A stretch of DNA of 64,000 nt from Rostratula benghalensis (lineage: Eukaryota > Chordata > Aves > Charadriiformes > Rostratulidae). Where the stretch lies: contig VXAI01000065.1 in the NCBI GenBank assembly GCA_013399305.1, forward strand, positions 3,479,356-3,543,355, in the 5' to 3' direction. Position numbers and translations under genes: made by a program. This document shows, one piece after another, positions 49,849 through 60,276 of this stretch. The notes below the pieces were generated by a model. The model was not told where the DNA came from. It saw nothing but the letters and a program-made list of their open reading frames with translations, and made no database searches. The stretch's first letter is position 1, and each line of letters opens with the position of its first letter.

Positions 49849-50828
49849 ACTATAACCAAACAAGACAAAACTAAAATTAGATTACATATCTGCAGATGGA
49901 GGGACACAACTCTAGAGGGGATGAGAGGCAGCTTAGAGGAGATGAGAATTTTGAAACCTTAAGTTGCAAAGTCATCAAAATTAATTGTGATATGCAATTT
50001 TAAACCTGCAGTGTAACTTGGAATATGGTGTGTTTGGTGGGAAGGAGCACAAAAATACAAAAATACAGTAAGAAAAGTAATTTAGCACCAATGCAACACT
50101 GTTCTATATGCTGATAAACGTTTGAATTATGACGATTAATTTAAATATGTTTCAAAATTTAACACTTGAGTAGTGATCAATAAAGCATAGCAATTCTTAG
50201 AGAATAGCACAATGAAAACCTGTATTTTTTGTGAAGCTGGGCCTTTAACAGAGAATTCATTCAGTATGCAACTTGATCTTTGAGGGGGTTTGGACAAAGA
50301 TTTCCCTTTGCAGTGTTTTGAAAAATACTGCAAATTATAACCAAATGTGGCTGTGATACATTTTCTTAGTGCGCTGGAGTAACAGTTCAGGTGCTGACCT
50401 AAACACTGATAAAAGACAAAGATACACATCTGGTTCAGATACAGAGAAGTTAAGGATATCCAAACACAGAAGGAAAGATCCTCTGCTTGTGCTTCTCTGA
50501 AGCTATACCAATGAATACCATCTGGTGACATTGCCTATGCAAAACAGTGTTCAAAATTGTGTAAACATGGGTATTTTGCACCTGTGGGTCATAGTCTTCA
50601 TGACTCAAGTCATCCTAAATGGACAGTATTTCCTGGCTGTTTAGTGTAAAATTCCTGTTCATGCTGTTGCAAACATGCAGCTGCACTAAAGGCTGACTTT
50701 CAGCCATGTCAGCTGGATAACCTTAACATTTACATTCATATAGCTTTTATTTCCTTACTTCCCCTATCGTTTTGAGTTTTATGAAAAAAAAAAACCCATT
50801 ATTTATATAGGGTTTTATATTTGCACAG

Positions 50829-50860
50829 CATAATAAAAATAAAATAAAATAATAATTATT
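50829..50860. repeat. (AATAA)n low-complexity tract
   Basis: Units of AATAA and AAAT repeat with small variations (ATAATAAAAATAAAATAAAA). It is a simple AT-rich repeat in a SAXO1 intron. Confidence 0.8.
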
Positions 50861-51625
50861 TTAAGAAATATACATATGCTAGCTATCTGCCCAGCAACTG
50901 TAGCTAGCTGGAAGGTGTGCACAGGGGAGGCAAAACCCTCTGATTTTCTGCTTCAATTTACTACCAAGACTAGCAGTTACTGTAACTGTATAACCCCAAT
51001 TTTTCTCCCAGTGCATGGCAGAAGAGAATTCATGCTGGTGTAAAGGAAGGGACAAAGCCCCAACAAAGATAAAACCATGTTACTGCTACTGAAAAACAAG
51101 GGCATAGTTAGATGCACAGTTCACCTGTTTTAGCAGGAGTGGAGCTTGAGTTCTCTGGACATTTGTGTGGAACTTCTGTGTGTCTGTAATTTCTATATAT
51201 GTCTTTTTCACATCCACAGATTAACTCTGCAGCAGATGCAAAAAGGTCTCATGCTGCATGACTTGCTCAGACCTAGCAAATTCTGTGTATTCTAAATGTG
51301 ACTGGTCCACTGAATGTGTGGACGAGCCTCACAGAATACAAAGAGTGTTTTCAATACATCCTAAAGATGGTGTTGCTGGACTCACTTGCAGGAGTTCACA
51401 TGGCCCCTGTTTCTACAAAGGATGTCTGTAGGTCTGTCAGACATGCAAACGAGCTGAACTCAGAGAGATCCCAATGCTGCGTTCCCAACAGTTGATGTCT
51501 GTGTGGTTCCTGCATAGATTGTTGGCTTACATAGACAGAAAGAACAACTGCACACTCTTTTGATGTGTCTTCTTAAAAAATGAAGCTACCGATAAAGTCC
51601 TGAAAGAAGTTACAAGGGCACATAC

Positions 51626-51828
51626 CATTGTAAGTGGTTGTTGTATCCATCTTGTCTCTGGGAATGTGTCTTATTACACAGGGGACACATGGAGGTACTT
51701 GAGAAACAGGGTAGGAGTTATAATCTTGTTTGTAAGTGGAGGTCAAATCCATACTGTCATCACTCTTGACATACTTTTGAGGTGGTTTAAGTTTCTGTGG
51801 CAACACTTCATGTGATATGTAATCTCTC
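51626..51828 (-). CDS. SAXO1: SAXO1 internal exon: two Mn modules and part of flanking ones
   Basis: On the minus strand the exon starts at 51828 after TATTCTTCACAG, with one base completing Lys, and ends at 51626 with AAT G|GTATGT. It reads RDYISHEVLPQKLKPPQKYV, then the module DSMDLTSTYKQDY, NSYPVSQVPPCVPCVIRH, and DKMDTTTTYN, which is finished by DDY on the next exon. RDYIS closes the module opened on the previous exon. At 203 bp the phases (2 in, 1 out) fit both neighbours. Residues after GMCPCN in the same frame are intron. Confidence 0.95.
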
Positions 51829-54701
51829 CTGTGAAGAATAATTTCATTATGTCTTTCAACCTTAAGGAAAAAAATATGTTCCTTTTTCTGGACACCAAAT
51901 AAATAGCTCTACTTATCTCCACAGCCTGAGAAATTCTGGATAGGATACAAGCGGTTAATGAAACACACAAGCCTTTCAGATTTGGAAACCTAGACTCTGA
52001 AAAAAGAACTGAGGCAGCTCTGGAAAGATTCAGGCAGGCCAGGGTCCCCCCTCTTCCCACTTAGTGAGGTTAATGGCCTTAAACAAAGCTATCTCTACTC
52101 TACAGTGAAGTTACCCCAGAAGACATAGCTCCTTTTAAAAGCTCAATAATTATAGCAGGCTACCTGGTAAGTATGGGAGACAGGATATAGGCAACCATAG
52201 CCTTCCCAGACATTACCCTATACAGCACTTCAGTCCAGGATGGGGAGATAACAGTTTTACAGCAAAACAACAGTTGTAAAGATATGCATCAGCATAGTCA
52301 GTCAGCTTTTTCTCAGGTACCACTGTAAAAGAGCTATTTAAGATAGTGTTACTTAACTCCAACCAAACATTACAGAAACAAGATGGAGAAGAAAACAGCA
52401 TCACCATCCAACACTTGGTAGCCTGAACCTATTTAACTGCCTACAGCCTTTGGTACAGGGCAGAGACTCTGCTGCCTGGCAGCAGTGAATTCAGTCTCCA
52501 TTTGTCAGAATACTTTTTCCACTGGTTTGCAGATCTGTTTACACCATTAGCAGCTGCCTAGAAGAAATAGTCAGTACATGATTTATTCTAGTATTAATAT
52601 TGCTCTTTGCATCTGGAGTGATGCTGGGTGGGGCAAGAGCCTGAGCCTCTGTGTATACTGTATTAATTAACTATTTTAGCAAATAAGCAAGGTTCTCAAA
52701 AGTCTCAAAAGAAGTCTCAAGAGAAGAAAATTCACATTGCAAAGTATTAGGCATAGGGATAAAAACAGAAATGCAGAAGTAAAAAAAAAAAAATCCAAGA
52801 GTATCGAGAGGCAATTATGTGGGTGATCACACATGTGGTAGCCTTTTCTCAGCAATATAAAGCCCATGTGTTTTTTAAGAGAGGCCAAGAAAAGAGAAGC
52901 TGTGATACAACATGCATGCAGCATCATCAGTAGCAGGGAGGACTATTGTGATACCACAGAACCTGCAGTGGAGATTACAGCGGAGAGGTCTGCTGATAAA
53001 TCGGGGGCAACCTGCATCCCAGATGCCATGAAAAATGCTACAGCCTGCAACTCCAATACTTTATGAAGGGGGTTTCATGTTGCAGTATGACACCTAACAT
53101 CACTCAGCAAAGTCTTATTAAAGAATTTTGGTGACAACTACTAGGTGGTGGCACTTTTCCACTAAGCCTTGGTACTTTCACACTGGGTCTACCTTTGTAC
53201 TTTCTTGTCCATGATGCCCAGAGGATAGCAAAGCTTGCAATCTGATCACTAACTGTTCAAGCTTTGCGTTTTCTCCTCTTGCAAGGGTAGGCAAGTGTTA
53301 CATATTTGGTAGAGTGCACACTCTGAAGAACCAAATCTAAGTAATTTCTACACTCAACAGTCTGCTTTTCAGAAAGTATGGAACTCAAGGAGTAACAGTT
53401 GCTGTGGGAACCACTAGCCTTGCCTGACCAAGAATCATTTTGCTAATTGCAAAGGAATTTTCTAAGGTCTCCTTGACCGACCCACCCAGCCATGGTGGCT
53501 GGCTCTTCTTGCCTGCCTTAAGAGGACACCAACTAGTCTAGGATTTAGTTATAGGCACATACAAACATGTCTTAATGGCTTCATCTCACACTGGAGATTA
53601 AAGACTTATATAGAAGTGAAGTCTGCTCTTTGAAATACTTGATCGTTTGGGTTATTGCTGAAAACTCCCACATAGTCTTTCACATCCCAAACTTAAGTCA
53701 GTCATTGCAGACGTCAACAGCTATGTTTGTGATTTAAATTGACAACTCTTAAAAAGGCGCAGGTAGGAGAAAGGTTGGTAGAGCTTCCATGTAAGAATGG
53801 GAACAAATGGGTGGTATTAGCTTCTAAGCCATTATTAGTAGCCATTGGCATCTGCTACATTTCTAATTCCATTCAGCAAAAGCAAGAGTGATGATGCTCA
53901 TGACTGTACCTGTGAAGACAAAGGAACTAAACACCAAGATCAGGTAGCAGCTGCTGTTTGAGGAAAAAGAAGTTTGCAGAGTCATATTAAAGGATCAGAT
54001 GCCTATTTTTTAAGAGTTTCTCCTGTGGACAAGCATTTGGCACATCACTGTACAAGCAGCAAGGAAGAACGTCAAGAGTTAATACCATCAGAAAAATGGG
54101 CACAGTGCAAGAGTGAGGACTTCTGCTAAACACCAACAGTGAGCAGCAACATAGCTGAGAAACAGAAACAGCCCAGCAATCCACAGTGACTGCCTTGAGG
54201 AAAACACCCACATCCCATTCCAATCATCCAGTTCTACCATATTCACACCTCCTTGGAAACTAGTCACTCACATTACAATGTACAAAGTGCCACACAAAAC
54301 ACAGAACAAAAAATCCCACCTCCTCCAATATCATCCATACTTTCCTAAACAACGTTTCTGCTGTTTTTCCAGAAGCCTTCCCAAAATAGAAAGAGAAAAT
54401 AGAAATAGAAAATGAGAAAAGCCAAGACTGTGACTGTGCTTCTGTGGTCCATGTATTCTCTGATCAGACCACATCTCAGCCTCCAGTAAGTGCAAGAAAA
54501 GTAGCTGTTTACCTCCACTACAACCATTGGCCTCAGGCCACCATCCTTCCTTCAAGTGCACTCATGAGTATACAACCACAATGTGTTATTTTCAGGCTGC
54601 CCTTGTGAAAACCAATGATTTTTTTCTTTTCTCCATTACCCATCTCTCACACACACATTATCTAAGTCACACTCCTCACTCTATTTCATGATTTTTCGTA
54701 C
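51829..54701 (-). other. SAXO1 intron (2.9 kb)
   Basis: Minus strand, GTACGA donor at 54701 to CTTCACAG acceptor. No repeat family was recognised apart from A runs (about 52781). Confidence 0.82.
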
Positions 54702-54881
54702 TTTGTAGTTGAGATGCCTTTCATGGGCACCTGTGGTATCTTGTACTTTTCCTTTGGCTTAAAGGAGTCTCTGGGGAGAGTCGTGGGGTGAATGGGGTAT
54801 TGCTCCATGTACTCTGACAGCATGCATGGCTTCTCACTCTTCGCATAGGGTCTGGTGGGCAGGTGTGGACAACGGTGACAT
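54702..54881 (-). CDS. SAXO1: SAXO1 exon 2: N-terminal Cys/His segment and first Mn modules
   Basis: The exon is 180 bp and read in the frame that gives CHRCPHLPTRPYAKSEKPC, which follows the Cys-rich start of the family. Then come MLSEYMEQYPIHPTTLPR and DSFKPKEKYKIPQVPMKGI, and STTK splits into the next exon (AA|GTACGA; K joined by g, then RDY). The first Mn module is CMLSEYMEQY; PMKGISTTKRDY starts here and ends on the next exon. The acceptor at 54883-54882 (ATCTTGCAG) leaves one base to complete an Arg/Gly-type codon from exon 1 (phase 2). Another frame is also open across this exon but has no family match. Confidence 0.94.
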
Positions 54882-55465
54882 CTGCAAGATTAAAAAACAG
54901 CATAGAAGTAAGTAAGTAACCCACAGGTAGCCAGTTAATAAATACCTCATTGTATACGTTAGCTGCAGATTGCAGGCACAAAATAGTGGATAAATGAACA
55001 TTGCAATGACTGCTGCAGCCTTGATTATTTAAAGTGCAAAAGGATAACCTGCACCAAGAAAGGGTTCTGTCTGTCTGCTACTATAGACTGTAGTCAAAAA
55101 AGTCCATGAAGCTCACAAACACAGCCTAAGGAAAGCAAGTTCACCTAGATGAAGAAAAAAGCAAGTTAGTCTGGGACACAGCCAAGTATGCCATATTGTG
55201 CTGGACTAGAAACTCTATTTAATGTCCTTTCTGTTGCATAAATTTATTATACTGGTTTACCCACATATTGAGCTTACTTGTGTAGAAAACTAACCAAAGG
55301 GGTAACAGTTCAGCAGTCCCTGTTCACCCACACTTGGGCAGCACTACTCTGTTCATCTCTCTTTTGGAAAGCAATTCATTCTGGGTACTGCAAGATGTCT
55401 CCATAATGTGCACCAAAGTGAGGACACTAAGAACAAACTGATTTATGCCAGTATAGGTCGGGAAA

Positions 55466-56165
55466 TGTCCTGTTGGAGAGCACCACAGGGAAAGGGACCT
55501 GGGGGTCCTGGTGGACAGCAGGATGACCATGAGCCAGCACTGTGCCCTAGTGGCCAAGAAGGCCAATGGCATCCGGGGGTGTATTAGAAAGGCTGTGGTC
55601 AGTAGGTCGAGAGGTTCTCCTCCCCCTCTACTCTGCCCTGGTGAGACCCCATCTGGAATATTGTGTCCAGTTCTGGGCCCCTCAGTTCAAGAAGGACAGG
55701 GAACTGTTGGAGAGAGTCCAGCGTAGAGCCACAAAGATGATGAAGGGAGTGGAGAGCATCTCCCATACAAGGAAAGACTGAGGGAGCTGGGTCTCTTTAG
55801 CTTGGAGAAGAGGAGACTGAGGGGTGACCTCATGAATGTTTATAAATACGTAAAGGGTGAGTGTCAGGAGGATGGAGCCAGGCTCTTCTCAGGGGAAGGC
55901 AATGATAGGACAAGGGGCAATGGGTGCAAGCTGGTACACAGGAGATTCCATTTAAATATGAGGAAAATCTTCTTCACAGTGAGGGTGACGGAGCACTGGA
56001 ATGGGCTGCCCAGAGAGGTGGTGGAGTCTCCTTCTCTGGAGACATTCAAGACCTATCTGGACACATTCATTTATGACCTGATCTAGGTGTTCCTGCTCTG
56101 GCAGGGGGATTGGACTAGATGATCTTTCAAGGTCCCTTCCAATCCCTGATAGTCTGTGATTCTGA
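55466..56165 (+). mobile_element. CR1 LINE, 5' truncated, antisense to SAXO1
   Basis: It starts around GAGAGCACCACAGGGAAAGG and encodes the late ORF2 region in + frames ([20 protein letters not shown]; then a shift to [20 protein letters not shown]; then [20 protein letters not shown] to the end of ORF2). The tail is CCCTGATAGTCTGTGATTCT. Frameshifts show it is not active. It belongs to the same subfamily as the copy at 49330-49848. Confidence 0.93.
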
Positions 56166-58718
56166 GGAAGCTCCCTCCTGACTGAAACTAAATCACTGCC
56201 ATGGATCGTCCATCATCAGTGACCTCCTTCTTCCCACACTGGGATCATGCCAGAGCAAGGTGGGCAAGGCTCATCCTGTCAAAAAGAGGTTTGGGATCAC
56301 AGCCCCGGATTTCTTCCCAGATAAATAGCAGTTTATGTCCTCTTCTGGTTTGAGTCAAACCTGCTAGAGGCAATGCAAAGGCTGTTGATTAAGGACTTCA
56401 AGAACCAGCCCACAGGACTTACAGTGAGAGAAGGAGGCCCCTCATTTTATGTCTCATACATCATTCCTGCCAAAGTCAGAGTGTTCCCTACTGGATGTAT
56501 GTTTTCCAGTACTGTGTCTAGTCCAGAGCTGAATTACTCATTTGAAAAGGCTTCTATACTTAACAAAGTCCTCATTAAATTAAAAGTTGAGCAATCTAGG
56601 ATCAGTGAATGTCTGATTACCTAAATTTGTACAGCTAACCTCTGGTATACATTCAAGGGTACACCTTCATGTACTGAATCATTTTTCCAAACTAGCACAA
56701 GAGGGGAAGAAAGAGCCAGAATACTGAAATAAAATTCAGCATCTTTTTGACAAGCAGTTTTCTCACTCAGATTACAAATCCTTCTGTGAAATCATAAATC
56801 AGGAAGAGTCCTAGCAGATTCGTTTTTGCCTTAGAGAAGTTTTGAGTTTGGACCCAAAAGGAGTCCTTACAGTGAGTAAGGCAGATTAATGCTGTCAGTT
56901 AAAGTATTAGCAGACCTTAGGGTAAAAATCTAAAAAATAAAAACCATTTTTAAAAGTTGTCCCATTCTCTTAGGAATATTATAGAATTCCATTTTTCTCA
57001 TAACTGGTGGAAAGACAAACAGGAAGATGAAAAAATATGCTCAGTCTTTCTGGTCCATGTGACCTTGTTGGAATGGATTTTGTGACAAAAACCTTCCAAA
57101 CACAGGCTGCACTGACACTTTCTGGCCACACTTGTGGTCTCCCAGAATTCCTAGGAATCATTCCTTGTTCTCCAAGGGACAATGATCTGCCTGTTCTTTC
57201 TGCTTCAAATCTGCTGGCTTCACATCACCCCTAAGTGCACTTTCATCCCCCTGCTCTCTTAAAGCCTAAGACACAGCAATCAACTTGGCTTTGGAGTGTG
57301 TTGATGAGGCCCTTATGTTAGCTTTTATGGTAAAACTGCAGCCAGGCTAGAGTGGGGGAAACAGCTATACTATCTTGTTCATCACACCCCTGCATACGGT
57401 GCAGACACTGGCCAGAAATAGCATTTTGCAAATAAGGATTGGCTTAACAGGAGCAAAGTAGTGATGCTTCACTCATACCATCAGTTACTGCCCTGTCACA
57501 GCTCATCTGCATGCAAAGGATTTGGAAGGGCTGTATACTGACAGCGGGTTTCCCAAGCAACCCAGAGGAGAGGCTTTGTGCAGCTCCCTGCCTGTACCAG
57601 GCAGGCTCTCAGCTGCAGACACATCATCCTGCATCCTGATGGACCTCTGTGAGGCTGAGACTTGCACCTGCCTGGTACCATAGTTGGCACTGGGGAAGGC
57701 GGAGTGTCCTGTGTCTCAGCAGGACAAGGGTTGGTAGTGCAGGTACACCTGCAAAGATCCCTCAGGAGCAAACAGGGAACAACATCTTGGGGTACCTGTG
57801 TTTTTTCCCTTGCAGCGTGGGTGTTGGGAGACTTCTCAACAGCCCAGGATGGGAAGACCAGTATCTTCTGCAGAAAGCAGCAACCCCAGGCTGCCAAGCT
57901 CTCTGCACTAGGATGAAGTTAGTACTTCAGCATGACCTGGCAACACAGGTGGCTTTACACCTCAAATTTCTGCCTTCCTTGTTGAACTCCAGAGGACAGA
58001 ATAACAACAAAATGAGATATTTCAGTGTCAGCTCTTGGGCAAAGCACTTGCCCACAGATAAATCCTTCCTGACAGGACAGAAAAGTAAACCTGAATGTTC
58101 TGTCTTCCGTTACTTTACACTAAACTGTGATGTATGTGCACAGATTTTACCGTTACACACACTGCATTACAGATTATGAACAGAAAATTGTCATCTGTGA
58201 TAATTCACTACCAGTATATGATACGATAAAAGCTTTGCTTCTGCACCCAGAGAGATATTCCTGAAAATATTTTTTACTGAAGGCTAATGTATCCTAAATA
58301 ACAGAGCAAGAGTATTAACAACAAGGAATGGAACGCTGCTAGACTTCAAGGTTTGCTGTATTTCACTACTCCTTCTGGCATGATAAATATTTATAAAACA
58401 ACTACATGATTCTTCAGTACTGAAGTCACTGTGATGTGACTGTAGCAAGTCCACAGTTAATATCATAGATAAACAATTAAAATTACTGTATAAATGTTTT
58501 GATGTTGCAGTTGTTAAACTATACCCTATTTGTAAAAACTGCTGAAACTGAAATTTCGATATTTGTTATGCTTGCCCGTTTAGACATTGGGCATGTATAT
58601 TTGTCTAATTCTAGTCTGATTTTCACTTGTGTAAAGTATACTTTATTTGAGTGAGATCTATCAAGGTAGCCTAGCTAATCTGAGTAATAAAATAAAGCAA
58701 CAAGGAAGTACATAGAGT

Positions 58719-58746
58719 GGGGTATGGGTTGGGGTTTGGGTTGGGG
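58719..58746 (+). promoter_or_regulatory. Potential G-quadruplex (TTGGGG-like tract)
   Basis: Five G tracts of three or four occur with loops of two or three T-rich bases (58719-58722, 58726-58728, 58731-58734, 58738-58740, 58743-58746). This fits the G3+N1-7 quadruplex rule on the plus strand, the template strand for SAXO1. It also resembles a degenerate telomeric repeat. Confidence 0.55.
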
Positions 58747-59784
58747 TTTTTTTTGTTTGTTTGGGGTTTTTTTGTTTACTAAGTATTATGGAATAATAGC
58801 AGACTCTTTGAGGGTAAGCAGAACATAGGACCCCTACCTTCAAAGGATTTGGGTTCATCTAAACAAAAGCTGGAATAAAACAATGAACAATTTATCAACT
58901 CACATTAAATGTTTTTTTTTTAAAACCAGAAAAGAAAACATAGAGCCATGGCTCAGGAACAGAATTCAGGAAGTTTGAATTAAATTTCTGTATTCACCAC
59001 AGTCTCCCTGAGCTGTCTGCCAAATAAAGGTAAAATATAGCCTTCTCCAGAGGAGAAAGAAGAGGAATCCTTTAGTACCTATTAATTTCTCAATATAAGA
59101 CTCTCAGACTTACCTGAATTTTTAAATGTCTGTGATTAATAAAAAAATATATTCACAGTGAGACTAAAATGCAGGTGGAATGGTAAGAAAGTAGTACTAT
59201 TAAAATCCAAATTTATCCCAGTTATGTAGCTTACTACTGTAATTACTGTCCATACTGGTCATGGATGTCATGGTATTACTCCTTGAGAGAAAAGACATGA
59301 GGCTCAGAAATGGCTGAATTGTCATTCAGGATAATTTCTTTTTCCCTTGTAAAAAACACTAGTTCTCAGACTAGCCCTTAAAAGGAACCGCAGTATCTCC
59401 TCAACCACATGGTCTACTTCTTGTACCATCTCTAATTTCTATGGCAATCTCTAGTTTAGGTAGAATGATGATGCTATTCAAAGAAAGATAGGGATGTAAA
59501 AATGTGTCAAAGAACTGGAGCAGGCTCTAATAGAAGAAACTAATTGCCAGCAGTCAGGCTGCAAAGCAAATCACAGAAGGTGAGTCTTTATTTGTGAAAA
59601 TCTCTTCACTTCCAAGCAGGGGTGATACAATCAGAGGCTCAGCTACCTGCCTGATTTACAAAACAGTGAATGACAGATTAGATATTTGTGAAGTTAAAAA
59701 GGGCATTGATGTGCAAAGTATCAAAGTATATCACATATAAATATTGACTACGGTAATAATATTCAAGGCCAGGAAGAACACAGA

Positions 59785-60128
59785 CCTGTTGGAACAGATA
59801 GCCATGAAAATTATCAGAGAGCTGAAGCACCTATGCTAGGAAGACAGGCTGAGAAAGTTGGGGTTGTTCAGCCTGGAGAAGAGAAGACTCCATGGAGACC
59901 TTAAAACGGCCTCCCAGTACCTGAAGAGGGCCTTCAGGGGAGATGGGGAGGCACTAGAGGAGGTTGCCCAGAGAAATCGTGGCTGCCCCACCCCTGGAAG
60001 TGTCCGAGACTGGGTTGGATGGTGCTTTGAGCAACCTGGTCTAGTGGGAGGTGTCCATGCCCATGGGAAGGGGGTTGGAACTTGATGATCTTTAAGGTCC
60101 CTTCAAACTCTAGCCACTTTGTGATTCT
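59785..60128 (+). mobile_element. CR1 LINE 3' fragment, diverged
   Basis: The ORF2 end is recognisable (GGTTGTTCAGCCTGGAGAAG, then GAGACCTTAAAACGGC) but with a gap of the middle segment before AGAGGAGGTTGCCCAGAGAA. It ends with TTTAAGGTCCCTTCAAACTC and TTTGTGATTCTAAT. It is a different, older subfamily than the two copies at 49330-49848 and 55466-56165. Confidence 0.85.
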
Positions 60129-60251
60129 AATATCAGAATAAAGAAAACACATTGTTGACAGTGTAATACAGAAAGTATGTGGTTCTTCTTTCAGATGGTG
60201 AATGATTTTGAAACAAAAAGTAAATACAGAAAACCAAGAGATCCCATGAGA

Positions 60252-60276
60252 GAAGTTTGAAGTTTGAAGTTTGAAG
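60252..60276. repeat. (GAAGTTT)3.6 tandem repeat
   Basis: Three perfect 7-bp units GAAGTTT and a partial GAAG occur in the SAXO1 5' intron. Confidence 0.9.

Larger units (their letters stand above)
46880..51625 (-). other. SAXO1 intron (4.7 kb)
   Basis: Read on the minus strand it runs from the GTATGT donor (51625) to the TTTCAG acceptor (46880). It holds two short CR1 tails in opposite orientation (about 47254-47324 and 47413-47540) and a longer CR1 copy (about 49330-49848). An (AATAA)n-like tract lies near 50829-50860. The other parts are unique AT-rich sequence. Confidence 0.85.

Noticed and set aside
54721..54981. 86-residue minus-strand frame over SAXO1 exon 2
   Set aside because: It is another frame of the same exon. 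The frame giving CHRCPHLPT and KSEKPCMLSEYMEQY matches the family and joins in phase to the next exon.
58839..58858. Possible SAXO1 first exon on the minus strand (ATG, MNPNPLK, then a GT)
   Set aside because: A start codon and a donor-like site are present, but the peptide has no cysteines and does not fit the Cys-rich start of the family.
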